Positions 17,545-27,222 of a stretch of 60,288 nt of DNA are shown piece after piece. This stretch comes from an uncultured Actinomycetes bacterium (GTDB taxonomy: Bacteria > Actinomycetota > Acidimicrobiia > Acidimicrobiales > Microtrichaceae): NCBI GenBank assembly GCA_903852755.1, contig CAINRS010000163.1:1-60288 (forward strand), given 5' to 3'. A program made the position numbers and the translations under genes. The notes under the pieces are model-generated. The model was not told the DNA's origin and made no database searches. It worked only from the letters and a program-made list of their open reading frames with translations. Position 1 is the stretch's first letter; every line of letters starts with the position of its first letter.

Positions 17545-18381
17545 GTGCGGCCGGTCGCCACCCGACGACGATCCCGCTACCTCCTGGTGGTGCTGTCGCT
17601 CGTCGCCGTCACGCTCATCGCCCTCGACGCCGGAGGGTTCCCCGTGTTCTCCGGGGCCCGTTCCGTCGCCGGCGACTCCGCAGCGCCGTTCCAAGGGGTC
17701 GTCGACACGGTGACGGCGCCGTTCCGCAACGCGTGGAACGGCGTGACCGGGTACGACGACCTGGTGGCCGAGAACCAGCAGCTCCGCGACCGCATCGGTG
17801 AGCTCGAGTCCGGTGCGGTGCTCGAGCAGAGCGCCCGTGAGCAGCTCCGGCGCCTGAACGAGCAGCTCGAGCTCGGCTACGTCGACGGGATCCCGACCCA
17901 GGTCGCCCGTGTGTCGTCCGGTTCCTACTCCAACTTCGCCGACTACCGCATCGAGATCGACCGGGGATCGTCGAGCGGACTGGCCGTCGGCATGCCGGTC
18001 GTCACGCGGTCGGGTCTGGTCGGCCGCCTCGAGCGGGTGGGTTCGACCACGTCGGTCGTCCAGCTCGCGACCGACCCCGACTTCGTCATCGGGGTGCGGC
18101 TCGCGTCCACCCAGGACCTCGGGGTCGGGCGGGGTGCGGGCGCCCGGGGCACCTTCGTGGTCGACCGGGGCATCGACCTCGACGACGCCGTGCGCACGGG
18201 TGAGGCGGTGCTGACCTCTGGGTTGAGCACCTCGATCATGCCCCCGGACATCCCCGTGGGGATCGTCCGGTCCGTCGATCCGAACCCCACCACCCGGGAG
18301 CAGCGGCTCGAGGTGACCCTGTCGGCCGAGCTCACCAAGCTCGACGTGGTCCAGGTGCTCGAGTGGGAGCCGCCGTCGTGA
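17545..18381 (+). CDS. mreC: Rod-shape determining protein MreC
   Basis: 278 residues from GTG 17545, five bases after the mreB stop. It is a bitopic protein linking MreB to the periplasmic penicillin-binding protein. The architecture is regular: an Arg-rich cytosolic start, one membrane helix (YLLVVLSLVAVTLIALDAGG), a coiled coil (DLVAENQQLRDRIGELESGAVLEQSAREQLRRLNEQLEL, about residues 72-110), then the MreC beta-domain with DRGSSSGLAVGMPVV, GLVGRLERVG and the end segment VVQVLEW. Its stop overlaps the mreD start by GTGA. Confidence 0.95.
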   Translation: MRPVATRRRSRYLLVVLSLVAVTLIALDAGGFPVFSGARSVAGDSAAPFQGVVDTVTAPFRNAWNGVTGYDDLVAENQQLRDRIGELESGAVLEQSAREQLRRLNEQLELGYVDGIPTQVARVSSGSYSNFADYRIEIDRGSSSGLAVGMPVVTRSGLVGRLERVGSTTSVVQLATDPDFVIGVRLASTQDLGVGRGAGARGTFVVDRGIDLDDAVRTGEAVLTSGLSTSIMPPDIPVGIVRSVDPNPTTREQRLEVTLSAELTKLDVVQVLEWEPPS

Positions 18382-18887
18382 ACCTCGACTCACGGGCCGT
18401 CCGGTGGGCCCTCGTGTTCACGGTCGTCACGGTCGCCCAGGTTGCGGTCGCCTCCCGGATGTCGATCCTGGGGGTGCACCCGGACCTCCTGCTGCTCCTC
18501 GCCGTGACGGCCGGCCTGACGGGTGGGGCGGCCCGCGGTGCCGTGGTCGGGTTCGCGGCCGGGCTCGTGGCCGACCTGTTCCTGTACACCCGCTTCGGGG
18601 TGGGCACCCTGGCGGGGACGCTCACGGGGTACGCCGCCGGCGTGGCCGGTGACACCGTGGTCCGGCCCAGCACCCCCATCTGGGCAGCGGCGACCGCGGC
18701 GCTGAGTGCGGTGGGGACCCTCCTGTACGCCACCCTGGGACATCTGCTCGGTTCGGGGACCCTTGCTGACCCGAACCTGATCGTGATCGTCGGTATCGTC
18801 TCGGGAACCAACGCCGCCCTCTGCGTCCCGGCCATGGCGGTCTGCCGCTGGGCGGGTGACGACCACTCCGCGGTGCAGATCCGCTGA
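18378..18887 (+). CDS. mreD: Rod-shape determining protein MreD
   Basis: 169 residues. GTG 18378 shares GTGA with the mreC stop, so it is translationally coupled. It is a small integral membrane protein with about five hydrophobic helices. The family-typical segment GVHPDLLLLLAVTAGLTGGAARGAVVGFAAGLVADLFLYTRFGVGTLAGTLTGYAAG contains the conserved D-L-F and G-x-x-L turns. It scaffolds the elongasome with MreC. Confidence 0.92.
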   Translation: MNLDSRAVRWALVFTVVTVAQVAVASRMSILGVHPDLLLLLAVTAGLTGGAARGAVVGFAAGLVADLFLYTRFGVGTLAGTLTGYAAGVAGDTVVRPSTPIWAAATAALSAVGTLLYATLGHLLGSGTLADPNLIVIVGIVSGTNAALCVPAMAVCRWAGDDHSAVQIR

Positions 18888-18942
18888 GGGTTCCCGGGGC
18901 GCCCCCGACCGACCAACGCCGACCGACCGACGCCGAGCGAGC

Positions 18943-21027
18943 ATGAACACCAGTTCCACACAGGTGAGGCTCAGTGCGATCGGCATCGTCGCCGTCTGCC
19001 TGTTCGCTGCGCTGCTGGTCAGGCTCTGGTTCCTGCAGGGTGTCGACCCGCAGCGTTTCGAGGCCGCCACCGAGTCCAACCGGCTCCGCGTGATCCACGA
19101 GGAGGGTCCCCGCGGGAGGATCCTCGACCGCGACGGCCGGGTGATCGTCGACAACCGGACGATGATCGTGGTGGCCCTCGACAAGGAACCGCTCCGGCGT
19201 CTCGAGGACGAGGAGCGCACCGCGGTGTTCACCGATCTCGCCGACACGCTCACCGGACTCGGTGTGCCGACCAAGGTCAGCACCGTGGAGCGCCGCTACG
19301 AGGACGTCCGGTACGCGCCGCAGGAGTACGTCCCGGTGGCCGAGGAGGTGCCCGAGGACGTCGAGCTCTACCTCGCCGAGCGGGCCGAACGGTTCCCCGG
19401 AGTGGTCGTGGAGCGGCGCACCGTCCGCTCGTACCCCTACGGCTCGCTCGCCGCGCAGTTCGTCGGGTACGTGGGCGAGGTCAACGAGACCGAGCTGGCC
19501 TCGGTCGAGGGGGCGGCGGTCCCGCTCGCCGCGGACGGCACCCCGAAGGAGTACCAGCCCGGCGACAGCTTCGGGAAGGGGGGCATCGAGTTCGCCGAGG
19601 AGGCGTCGCTGCGCGCCGTTCCCGGTCGGCGCACCATCGAGGTCAACGCACGCGGTGAGCTGCTCGGCGAGGTCGATCGCGTGGACGCCCGTCCCGGTGA
19701 CGACGTCTGGCTCTCGCTCGACCTCGACCTGCAGGCTCACGCCGAGCGCCTGCTGGCGGCCAAGATCCGCTCCCTCCGCGGACGAGAGGGTGGTGAGGGG
19801 ACCCTCAACGCCCCCCAGGGGTCGGTGGTGATCCTCGAACCCGGCACGGGTCAGGTGCTCGCCATGGCCTCGTACCCGTCGTACAACCCGGCGATCCTCG
19901 TGAACGGCATCTCGACGGACCTGTGGGAGCAGCTCAACGACCCCAACAACGGCCGCCCGCTCTACAACTGGGCCCTGCAGGGCGCGTACGCACCCGGCTC
20001 GACGTTCAAGCCGGTGACAGCGCTCGCCGGGTGGCGCGCCGGGATCATCGGCCCTGGCAACGAGGAGTACGACGATGCCGGCACCTACCGGCTGGGGAAC
20101 TGTGAGGGCGCGGGCTGCACGTTCCAGAACGCCGGTCGGAAGCGCCTGGGCACGGTCGACCTGGCCCGGTCCCTCGCCGTGTCGTCGGACACCTACTACT
20201 ACCGGCTCGCCGAGCTGCTCTGGATCAACCGACTGCAGTTCGGTGACAACCCCATCCAGGACGTCGCCACGGAGTTCGGGATGGGTCGCCCGACCGGCAT
20301 CGACCTACCGGGTGAGACCTCCGGTCGCATCCCCACCCCGGAGCAGCGGCGGGAGGCGTTCGAGTCCAATCCCGAGGTGTTCATGACCGGTGAGTGGTTC
20401 ACCGGCGACACGGTGATCACCTCGATCGGCCAGGGCGACGTCCTGGTGACACCCCTGCAGCTCGCCGAGCTGTACGCCACGATCGCCACCGGCGGTGTCC
20501 GGTACCGACCCCAGGTCATCTCCAAGGTGACCCGGCCGATCGACCAGGCCGAACCGCCCGGGGCTGCGGGGAACTACGAGGTGGTCCGGACCGTCACCCC
20601 CGAGGAGGTGGGCCGGATCGAGATGGACGACGACTTCTACCTGCGGGTCCTCGCCGGCCTGATCGGGGTCACCCAGGACGAGGACGGCACGGCCAGTCGG
20701 TCGTGGTCGGCCTCTCCCACGGCCTGGACCATGGGCGGCAAGACGGGTACCGCCCAGGTGGCCGGCAAGGCCGACTCGGCGTTGTTCGCCGGGTGGGGCC
20801 CGGTCGCAGCGGGCGTCGATCCCGAGTACGCGATCTCGGTCGTGATCCCCGAGGCGGGATTCGGGGGCGACGTGGCGGCACCGCTGGCGTTCCGGATCCT
20901 GGCCCCGGCGAGCGACGGCACCCTGCCGACCGCCTGCACGATCGCAGCGGCCGGACAGTGTCGGGACGCCGATGCCAGCGCCGCACAGGCGAGCCTGCGG
21001 GACGTGGGGTCGGGGGGCCCGGGGTGA
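18943..21027 (+). CDS. mrdA: Penicillin-binding protein 2, elongasome transpeptidase
   Basis: 694 residues from ATG 18943. A single N-terminal membrane anchor (IGIVAVCLFAALLVRLWFLQ) is followed by the pedestal/dimerisation domain with RGRILDRDGRVIVDNR. Then comes the class-B transpeptidase domain with Ser353 in STFK, the SxN-position motif as SSD (VSSDTYYY), and K600 in KTGTAQV. It crosslinks new sidewall peptidoglycan together with RodA. The C-terminus carries a Cys pair (TACTIAAAGQC) and a short Ala-rich tail. Its stop overlaps rodA by GTGA. Confidence 0.96.
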   Translation: MNTSSTQVRLSAIGIVAVCLFAALLVRLWFLQGVDPQRFEAATESNRLRVIHEEGPRGRILDRDGRVIVDNRTMIVVALDKEPLRRLEDEERTAVFTDLADTLTGLGVPTKVSTVERRYEDVRYAPQEYVPVAEEVPEDVELYLAERAERFPGVVVERRTVRSYPYGSLAAQFVGYVGEVNETELASVEGAAVPLAADGTPKEYQPGDSFGKGGIEFAEEASLRAVPGRRTIEVNARGELLGEVDRVDARPGDDVWLSLDLDLQAHAERLLAAKIRSLRGREGGEGTLNAPQGSVVILEPGTGQVLAMASYPSYNPAILVNGISTDLWEQLNDPNNGRPLYNWALQGAYAPGSTFKPVTALAGWRAGIIGPGNEEYDDAGTYRLGNCEGAGCTFQNAGRKRLGTVDLARSLAVSSDTYYYRLAELLWINRLQFGDNPIQDVATEFGMGRPTGIDLPGETSGRIPTPEQRREAFESNPEVFMTGEWFTGDTVITSIGQGDVLVTPLQLAELYATIATGGVRYRPQVISKVTRPIDQAEPPGAAGNYEVVRTVTPEEVGRIEMDDDFYLRVLAGLIGVTQDEDGTASRSWSASPTAWTMGGKTGTAQVAGKADSALFAGWGPVAAGVDPEYAISVVIPEAGFGGDVAAPLAFRILAPASDGTLPTACTIAAAGQCRDADASAAQASLRDVGSGGPG

Positions 21028-22145
21028 GCACCGACCGGGTGGTCGCACCCTCCGGCTTCCGGTCGAGGAACCTCGGCGACCCGCGACGGCACGTCGACGT
21101 CGTCCTCGCCGCGGCCGTCGGCGCGGTCCTGGTCCTCGGCCTCCTGCTCGTCTACTCCGCCACGAGGCGCTTCGAGCAGGGGACCGGCTACGTGGTGCGG
21201 CAGTTGCTGTTCGCCGTGGTCGGGATCGCCGCCGCCACGGGGGTGGCCCTCGTCGACTACCGCAGGGTCGCCGACTGGTGGCAGGCCCTCTACGCCGTCG
21301 GCATCGTCATGCTCGTCGGGGTGCTCACACCCCTCGGCACCGTCGTCAACGGGACCAGTGGGTGGTACCGGTTCGGGCCGATCGCCCTGCAGCCGGCCGA
21401 GTTCGCCAAGCTCGCCACGATCCTGGCGATCGCCGCCTACCTGGGATCGGTCGATCAGGTCGACCTGCGTCGGCTCGCCGGGGCGCTCGGGCTGCTCGGT
21501 GTGCCCGTCGTGCTCACCCTGCTGCAGCCGGACCTGGGTTCGGCGCTGGTGTTCATCGTCCTGGGCATGGGGATGCTCGTGGTGGCCGGCGTGCAGATGC
21601 GGCACCTCGGGGTCCTGGTCAGCCTGGGGATCGTCGCGATCCTCGTGATCCTCAACTCGGGGGCGCTCGACGACTACCAGACCGAGCGGCTGACCTCGTT
21701 CGTCTCACCCGACGGGCAGTCCTACAACGTCGACCAGGCCCAGAAGGCCATCGGCTCCGGTGGTCTGACCGGATTCGGCTTCACCAACGGGCCGCAGACC
21801 CGGGGCGGGTTCGTCCCGGAGCAGCAGACCGACTTCATCTTCACCGTCGCGGGCGAGGAGTTCGGCTTCGTCGGGTCCAGCCTCCTGGTGGCCCTGCTCG
21901 CCGTGGTGATCTGGCGCTGCTGGCGGGCCGCGCAGCTCGCTGCGGACCAGACCGGGACGCTGCTGTGCATCGGAGTGACCTGCATGTTCCTGTTCCACAT
22001 CTTCGAGAACATCGGGATGACGCTCGGGATCATGCCGGTGACGGGGATCCCGCTGCCGTTCGTCTCCTACGGCGGGTCCTCGCTGCTCGCATCGTTCGTG
22101 GCCGTCGGGTTGGTCCAGTCCGTCCACATGCACCGGTTCTCGTGA
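21024..22145 (+). CDS. rodA: SEDS glycosyltransferase RodA
   Basis: 373 residues. GTG 21024 overlaps the mrdA stop. It is a polytopic peptidoglycan polymerase working with the upstream PBP2. SEDS-family features include the first helix VLGLLLVYSATRR, the long loop with GTSGWYRFGPIALQPAEFAKLATIL, LLQPDLGSALVF, the catalytic region EQQTDFIFTVAGEEFGFVGS and the last-helix motif GIPLPFVSYGGSSLLASFVAVGLVQSV. Gene order with mrdA identifies it as RodA rather than FtsW. Confidence 0.95.
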   Translation: MSTDRVVAPSGFRSRNLGDPRRHVDVVLAAAVGAVLVLGLLLVYSATRRFEQGTGYVVRQLLFAVVGIAAATGVALVDYRRVADWWQALYAVGIVMLVGVLTPLGTVVNGTSGWYRFGPIALQPAEFAKLATILAIAAYLGSVDQVDLRRLAGALGLLGVPVVLTLLQPDLGSALVFIVLGMGMLVVAGVQMRHLGVLVSLGIVAILVILNSGALDDYQTERLTSFVSPDGQSYNVDQAQKAIGSGGLTGFGFTNGPQTRGGFVPEQQTDFIFTVAGEEFGFVGSSLLVALLAVVIWRCWRAAQLAADQTGTLLCIGVTCMFLFHIFENIGMTLGIMPVTGIPLPFVSYGGSSLLASFVAVGLVQSVHMHRFS

Positions 22146-22191
22146 TGGCGGGCCCGGGCACACCGATGGGTGCCGGAGGGGTCCGCTCCGG

Positions 22192-22197
22192 TAGGCT
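22192..22197 (+). promoter_or_regulatory. -10 box of a leaderless transcript (radical SAM)
   Basis: TAGGCT is followed by 9 bases and the ATG at 22207; no ribosome-binding site. Confidence 0.5.
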
Positions 22198-22206
22198 CTG
22201 GGCACC

Positions 22207-24246
22207 ATGACCGTCCCGTCGGCCGATGTCCGCAGACCGGAGACCGTCAGGACGGACCCGCCCGGGTCGCTGTGGAGCCGGCTCGAGCCGCTGCTCGCCA
22301 GGGTCGAGAAACCGGCCCGTTACATCGGCGGAGAGGACGGTGCGGTCCGCCCTGACTGGTCCTCCCGCGCGCCCGGGGGACCGGTGTCGTGGCTGTTCAC
22401 CTATCCGGACACCTACGAGATCGGCCTGCCCAACCAGGGGCTGCAGATCCTCGCCGAGATCGTCCGGGAGCACCCCCACGGGGTGGCCGAGCGCGCCTAC
22501 GCCCCGTGGATCGACCTCGAGGCCGAGCTCCGGGCGCACGGCGTCCCGCTGTTCAGCGTGGAGAGCCACCGACCGGCCGGTTCGTTCGACCTGATCGGCT
22601 TCAACCTCTCGGCGGAGCTGACCTACACCAACCTGGTCAACCTGGTCGACCTCGCAGGTGTCCCGGTGCGCGCCGCGGAGCGCGCCCCGCACCACCCGCT
22701 CGTGTGCATCGGCGGACACTGCACGTACAACCCGGAGCCGGTTGCGGACTTCGTCGACCTGGTGGTCCTCGGCGACGGCGAGGAGGTCGTCTCCGAGATC
22801 ACCGACGTGGTGCTGGAGTGGAAGGCCGCCGGTCGCCGGGACCGGCGTGAGGTGCTCGAGGCCCTCGCCGCGGTGCCCGGCGTCTACGTCCCGGCCGCCT
22901 ACGAGGTGTCCTACGACGGCCCCCGGATCCGGGCGATCGAACCCCGCTGGCCCGGGGTGCCGGAGGTGGTCGAGAAGCGGACGATCGCCGACCTCGGGGA
23001 GTGGCCCTACCCGAAGTCGCAGCTCGTCCCGCTGACCGAGGTCGTGCACGACCGGCTCAACGTCGAGGTCTTCCGTGGGTGCACCCGGGGTTGCCGGTTC
23101 TGCCAGGCCGGCATGATCACCCGACCGGTCCGGGAGCGACCCGCCGAGCAGGTCCGCACGATGGTGGCCGAGGGGTTGCGCCGGACCGGCTACGACGAGG
23201 TGGCCCTCACCTCGCTGTCCACGGCGGACTTCTCGAACATCTCGGAGCTCGTCGGTCGTCTCGCCGGGACCCAGGAGTCCGGCGGAGGTTCCGGCGACCT
23301 GTGTGGTCCGGTCTCGGTCTCACTGCCGTCACTCCGGGTCGATGCGTTCGGTGTGGGCATCGCCGCCGAGCTCCAGAAGGGCCGTCGCAGCGGGCTGACG
23401 TTCGCTCCCGAGGCCGGGACCTGGCGCATGCGGCAGGTCATCAACAAGCTCATCAGCGACGAGGACCTGTACGGGGCGGTCGAGTCGGCGTACTCCCAGG
23501 GGTGGAGGCGGGTGAAGCTCTACTTCCTCACCGGACTGCCGACCGAGACCGATCAGGACACGCTCGGTATCGCCGACCTCGCCGCCAACTGCATCGAGGT
23601 CGGCCGTCGTCACCAGCGCTCCCCGGGGGTCACGGTGTCGGTCGGCGGCTTCGTTCCCAAGCCGTTCACGCCGTTCCAGTGGTTCGGCCAGAACACCGTC
23701 GGCGAGCTGGGCCGCAAGATCGGACTGCTCCGCGATGCGTTCCGCAACGTCCGCGGTGCCCAGATGAAGTGGCACGACCCGGCGGCGACCCTGGCCGAGG
23801 GCCTGCTGAGCAGGGGTGACCGTCGCCTCGGACCGGTCATCGAGACGGTGTGGCGGCGCGGCGGCACCTTCCAGGAGTGGTCCGAGCACTTCGACCTCGA
23901 CCTGTGGACCGGTGCCATGGCCGAGCACGGCCTCTCCGTCGACGACTACGTGTACCGCCACCGGACCGAGGACGAGGTGCTGCCGTGGTCGCACCTCTCG
24001 GCAGGCCTGCACCAGGACTTCCTGTGGCAGGACTGGCAGGACGCACTCGCCGAGGTCGGTCTGCCCGACTGCCGGTGGACGCCCTGCTACGACTGCGGTG
24101 CCTGCACCGGCTACGGGATCGAGCACGTGGTCGCATCGGCCACGCCGCCGGCCGGGGGATCCCAGGGGACCGGCCAGGGACTCTCGTGGACGCCGGGCGG
24201 ACCGGCTGCGGTGCCGGTCGGCGCCCCGACCCGGAGGACGACGTGA
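22207..24246 (+). CDS. B12-binding-like / radical SAM protein (TIGR03960 type)
   Basis: 679 residues. The N-terminal half has a cobalamin-binding-like domain (TYPDTYEIGLPNQGLQIL, IGGHCTYNPEPVADFVDLVVLGDGEE). The radical SAM domain carries the cluster motif CTRGCRFCQAG near residue 293, then LTSLSTADFS, LPSLRVDAF, GLTFAPEAGTWRMRQVINK and KLYFLTGLPTETDQD. The C-terminal part has the Cys-rich segment CRWTPCYDCGACTGYG and a Gly/Pro tail. It is paired, by GTGA overlap, with the DUF2344 protein. This pair occurs next to rng-rplU-rpmA in many actinobacteria. The reaction is unknown; involvement in RNA or ribosome maturation is suggested only by neighbours. Confidence 0.9.
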   Translation: MTVPSADVRRPETVRTDPPGSLWSRLEPLLARVEKPARYIGGEDGAVRPDWSSRAPGGPVSWLFTYPDTYEIGLPNQGLQILAEIVREHPHGVAERAYAPWIDLEAELRAHGVPLFSVESHRPAGSFDLIGFNLSAELTYTNLVNLVDLAGVPVRAAERAPHHPLVCIGGHCTYNPEPVADFVDLVVLGDGEEVVSEITDVVLEWKAAGRRDRREVLEALAAVPGVYVPAAYEVSYDGPRIRAIEPRWPGVPEVVEKRTIADLGEWPYPKSQLVPLTEVVHDRLNVEVFRGCTRGCRFCQAGMITRPVRERPAEQVRTMVAEGLRRTGYDEVALTSLSTADFSNISELVGRLAGTQESGGGSGDLCGPVSVSLPSLRVDAFGVGIAAELQKGRRSGLTFAPEAGTWRMRQVINKLISDEDLYGAVESAYSQGWRRVKLYFLTGLPTETDQDTLGIADLAANCIEVGRRHQRSPGVTVSVGGFVPKPFTPFQWFGQNTVGELGRKIGLLRDAFRNVRGAQMKWHDPAATLAEGLLSRGDRRLGPVIETVWRRGGTFQEWSEHFDLDLWTGAMAEHGLSVDDYVYRHRTEDEVLPWSHLSAGLHQDFLWQDWQDALAEVGLPDCRWTPCYDCGACTGYGIEHVVASATPPAGGSQGTGQGLSWTPGGPAAVPVGAPTRRTT

Positions 24247-24968
24247 GCCGGTTGCGGGTGCGGTACACCAAGCACGGACGCATCAGGTTCCTGTCGCACC
24301 GTGACGTGGCCCGGTGTCTCGAGCGGGCGGTCCGGCGGGCCGGTCTGCCCGTCGCCTACAGCCAGGGGTTCAGCCCCCGGGCCCGGCTGCACTTCGGGCT
24401 GGCGCTGTCGACCGGGTTCGAGTCCGACGCCGAGTACTTCGACGTCGACCTGGTCGACGGTCGGTCGGCCCCCGGGCTGGACACGCTCCCCTCGGTGCTC
24501 GGTTCCGCGCTCCCGGAGGGCATCGACGTGGAGGCCGTGGTGCCGATCGCTCCGGGCACCCCGTCCCTGCAGGACGCCGTGGTGTCGTGCACCTGGAGGT
24601 TCACCGTCCCGGGCGCGGCGCCCGGAGCGCTCGCCGAGGCCGCGGCGCGGCTCACGGCACGGGAGTCCATCCCGCTGACACTCGTCAGGAAGGGCAAGCA
24701 GGTACGCGAGGACCTGCGCCCCCTGCTCGGCGGCATCGTCGCCGAGCCCGGGGCGATGGGCACCGAGCTCACGGTCGACCTCGGCACCAAACCTCGCAGC
24801 GTCCGTCCGGTGGAGTTCCTCTCCGCCCTGGACGCACCGGAGCTCACCGGTGACGTCGCCGACGTCCGCGTGCTCCGGACACACCAGTGGATCAACGTCG
24901 ACGGGAGGCGCTGCGAGCCCATCTCGCTCGGTGCACCGTCGACCCGCATCGGGGAACGCGCGTCGTGA
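24243..24968 (+). CDS. Radical SAM-associated DUF2344 protein (TIGR03936 type)
   Basis: 241 residues from GTG 24243, overlapping the radical SAM stop. The start VSRLRVRYTKHGRIRFLSHRDVARCLERAVRRAGLPVAYSQGFSPR and the following LALSTGFESDAEYFDVDL are the family hallmark; both invariant stretches are intact. In some bacteria this domain is fused to the radical SAM protein, so the two probably form one enzyme. The substrate is not known. Confidence 0.9.
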   Translation: MSRLRVRYTKHGRIRFLSHRDVARCLERAVRRAGLPVAYSQGFSPRARLHFGLALSTGFESDAEYFDVDLVDGRSAPGLDTLPSVLGSALPEGIDVEAVVPIAPGTPSLQDAVVSCTWRFTVPGAAPGALAEAAARLTARESIPLTLVRKGKQVREDLRPLLGGIVAEPGAMGTELTVDLGTKPRSVRPVEFLSALDAPELTGDVADVRVLRTHQWINVDGRRCEPISLGAPSTRIGERAS

Positions 24969-25007
24969 ACGCCGGTCCCGAGGTGCGCAACGTGAAGGGA
25001 CATCCCC

Positions 25008-26819
25008 ATGTCGGATTCGACGACCAGTCCTCCCCCCAGCGGGGGAGGCGACCAGACCAACCGGACGGCTCCGGAGCCTGTGGCTCCCGAGGCCCCCTCC
25101 ACCGGGGGATCGCCTCCCGCTGAGTCGGCTGCCAAGCCGAAGATCGGCGACTCCCGGCCCGCCCCACCCCGGCCGGCGGGTGCCACGACCGCACCTGCTC
25201 CCGGTGGACGTGCCGCCGGTGGTGGTGCTGCGGAAGGTGCCGGCGGAGGTGCTGGCGGAGGTGGTGGTGCCGGCGGATCCGGGACCGGTTCGGGTCGCCG
25301 TCGACGTCGCCGGCGCGGCGGACGCGGCGGCCAGGGCGGTCCGGGCGGCCAGCAGCGATCCGGACAGGGCAACCAGCAGCGTGGTGGTCAGGGTGGTCAG
25401 CAGACCAGGGCCGGAGCGCCGGGACCGCGCGGCGGCCGGCGTCCGGACGGCCCGGCCCCCGTCGACGGCGGTGACCTGGGCGTCGAGCCGGTCGAACTCG
25501 ACGAGGCCACGCTGGAGCGCCGCCGGGGCCGCCAGCGCAAGGGCAAGGCGGTCGGTCGCTTCCAGATGTACGTCCACGTGGCCGGGGAGGTGACCCACAC
25601 CTCGATCTTCGAGGGTCGGTCGCTCATCGAGCACTACGCGTCGCGACCGGCAGACGACGTGTTCGAGATCCACGGGAACATCTACGTGGGCAAGGTCGAG
25701 AACGTGCTCCCGGGCATGGAGGCGGCCTTCGTCGACATCGGCACCCCCAAGAGCGCCGTGCTCTACCGCAGCGACGTGCAGTTCGACCCGGACGAGGTGG
25801 AGACCCAGGGCGAGACCCCTCGGATCGAGGACCTGCTCCGGGCCAAGCAGCTGATCGTGTGCCAGGTCACCAAGAACCCGATCGCGCACAAGGGGGCCCG
25901 CCTCACCCAGGAGGTGTCCCTCGCCGGCCGGTTCGTCGTGCTGGTGCCCAACTCGACGACCTACGGGATCTCCAAGCGGCTCCCGGACACCGAACGCAAG
26001 CGTCTCCGCAAGATCCTCGACCGGGTGCGTCCCCAGGGCCACGGCATCATCGTCCGGACCGCTGCCGAGGGCGCGACCGCCGAGGAGATCGAACGCGACG
26101 TGACCCGGCTCGCCGACCAGTGGACGCGCATCTCGGAGCTCGCCGCCGCCCAGAACCGTCCCGGCCTCGTCTACCGGGAGCCGGCGTTCGCCATGCGGAT
26201 GATCCGCGAGGAGTTCAACGCTGAGTACCGCTCCGTCCTGATCGACGACCGTGCCCTCTACGAGGACCTGCGGGACTACGTGACCGCAGTCGCGCCGGAG
26301 CTCGCCGAACGGGTGGAGTACTACGACGCGCAGGCCGAGCAGCTGTCCCTGTTCGACCGGTTCCACGTGACCGAACAGCTCGCCAAGGCGCTCGACCGCA
26401 CGGTGTGGCTGCCGTCGGGGGGTTCGCTCGTGATCGAACGCACCGAGGCGCTCACCGTGATCGACGTCAACACCGGCCGCAACGTCGGCTCCTCGTCGCT
26501 CGAGGAGACGGTGCTCCACAACAACCTCGAGGCCGCCGAGGAGATCGCCCGGCAGCTCCGCCTGCGTGACATCGGCGGGATCATCGTGATCGACTTCGTC
26601 GACATGGACGTCAAGGAGAACCGGGACCGGGTGGTCAAGGTGTTCCGGGAGGCCCTGGCCCGGGACAAGACCAGGACGCAGGTGTTCAACATCTCGGACC
26701 TGGGCCTGGTGGAGATGACGCGCAAGCGGATCGGTGAGGGGCTCCTCGAGTCGGTGGCGGAACGGTGCGGGACCTGCTCCGGCCGGGGACTGATCGTGCC
26801 CGAGGACCTGCTGGGCTGA
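25008..26819 (+). CDS. rng: Ribonuclease E/G
   Basis: 603 residues. It is an endoribonuclease for rRNA processing and mRNA decay. Residues 1-165 are a Pro/Gly/Ala region turning into Arg/Gly/Gln-rich RNA-binding-type sequence, likely disordered. An S1 domain follows (GNIYVGKVENVLPGMEAAFVDIGTPKSAVLY), then the RNase H-like and DNase I-like parts. The metal-binding aspartates are Asp486 (VIDVNTGRN) and Asp529 (VIDFVDMD), 43 residues apart exactly as D303 and D346 in E. coli RNase E. A zinc-link CGTC motif is at 587-590. AAGGGA lies 8 bases before the ATG. The protein lacks a long C-terminal scaffold; its disordered extension is N-terminal. Confidence 0.95.
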   Translation: MSDSTTSPPPSGGGDQTNRTAPEPVAPEAPSTGGSPPAESAAKPKIGDSRPAPPRPAGATTAPAPGGRAAGGGAAEGAGGGAGGGGGAGGSGTGSGRRRRRRRGGRGGQGGPGGQQRSGQGNQQRGGQGGQQTRAGAPGPRGGRRPDGPAPVDGGDLGVEPVELDEATLERRRGRQRKGKAVGRFQMYVHVAGEVTHTSIFEGRSLIEHYASRPADDVFEIHGNIYVGKVENVLPGMEAAFVDIGTPKSAVLYRSDVQFDPDEVETQGETPRIEDLLRAKQLIVCQVTKNPIAHKGARLTQEVSLAGRFVVLVPNSTTYGISKRLPDTERKRLRKILDRVRPQGHGIIVRTAAEGATAEEIERDVTRLADQWTRISELAAAQNRPGLVYREPAFAMRMIREEFNAEYRSVLIDDRALYEDLRDYVTAVAPELAERVEYYDAQAEQLSLFDRFHVTEQLAKALDRTVWLPSGGSLVIERTEALTVIDVNTGRNVGSSSLEETVLHNNLEAAEEIARQLRLRDIGGIIVIDFVDMDVKENRDRVVKVFREALARDKTRTQVFNISDLGLVEMTRKRIGEGLLESVAERCGTCSGRGLIVPEDLLG

Positions 26820-26844
26820 TGTGCGCCGGGGCGGCTGACCCCGG

Positions 26845-26850
26845 TAGAGT
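26845..26850 (+). promoter_or_regulatory. -10 box of a leaderless transcript (rplU)
   Basis: TAGAGT is followed by 9 bases and the rplU ATG. The gap after rng is 40 bases, so no structured L21 leader is possible from this promoter. Confidence 0.5.
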
Positions 26851-26859
26851 CCAATCCCT

Positions 26860-27168
26860 ATGTACGCAGTGGTGAGGACCGGCGGCAAGCAGTACCGGGT
26901 GCAACAGGGCCAGCGGGTCCGCGTCGAGCGGGTGGCCCCGACCGGCGAGACCGTCGAGCTGACCCCCGTCCTGCTCGTCGACGGTGACACCGTGCTCGCC
27001 ACGCCCGAGCAGCTCCGGGGCGCCAGCGTCTCGGCGACCGTGGTCGACGAGGGTCGTGGGCGCAAGATCCACGGGTTCGACTACAAGGCCAAGGCCCGGG
27101 TGCGGCGTCGCTGGGGCCACCGGCAGAACTACTCGACCATCGAGATCACCGGCATCTCGCGGGGCTGA
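26860..27168 (+). CDS. rplU: 50S ribosomal protein L21
   Basis: 102 residues, normal length. The start MYAVVRTGGKQYRVQQGQRVRVER and the C-terminal KARVRRRWGHRQNYSTIEITGI are the conserved L21 segments that contact 23S rRNA. It is followed by rpmA, the usual partner. Confidence 0.97.
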   Translation: MYAVVRTGGKQYRVQQGQRVRVERVAPTGETVELTPVLLVDGDTVLATPEQLRGASVSATVVDEGRGRKIHGFDYKAKARVRRRWGHRQNYSTIEITGISRG

Positions 27169-27222
27169 CCCGCAGGTTGTCCGGCCCGGTCGACGCACCG
27201 GGACGCAGATCCAGGAGGATCC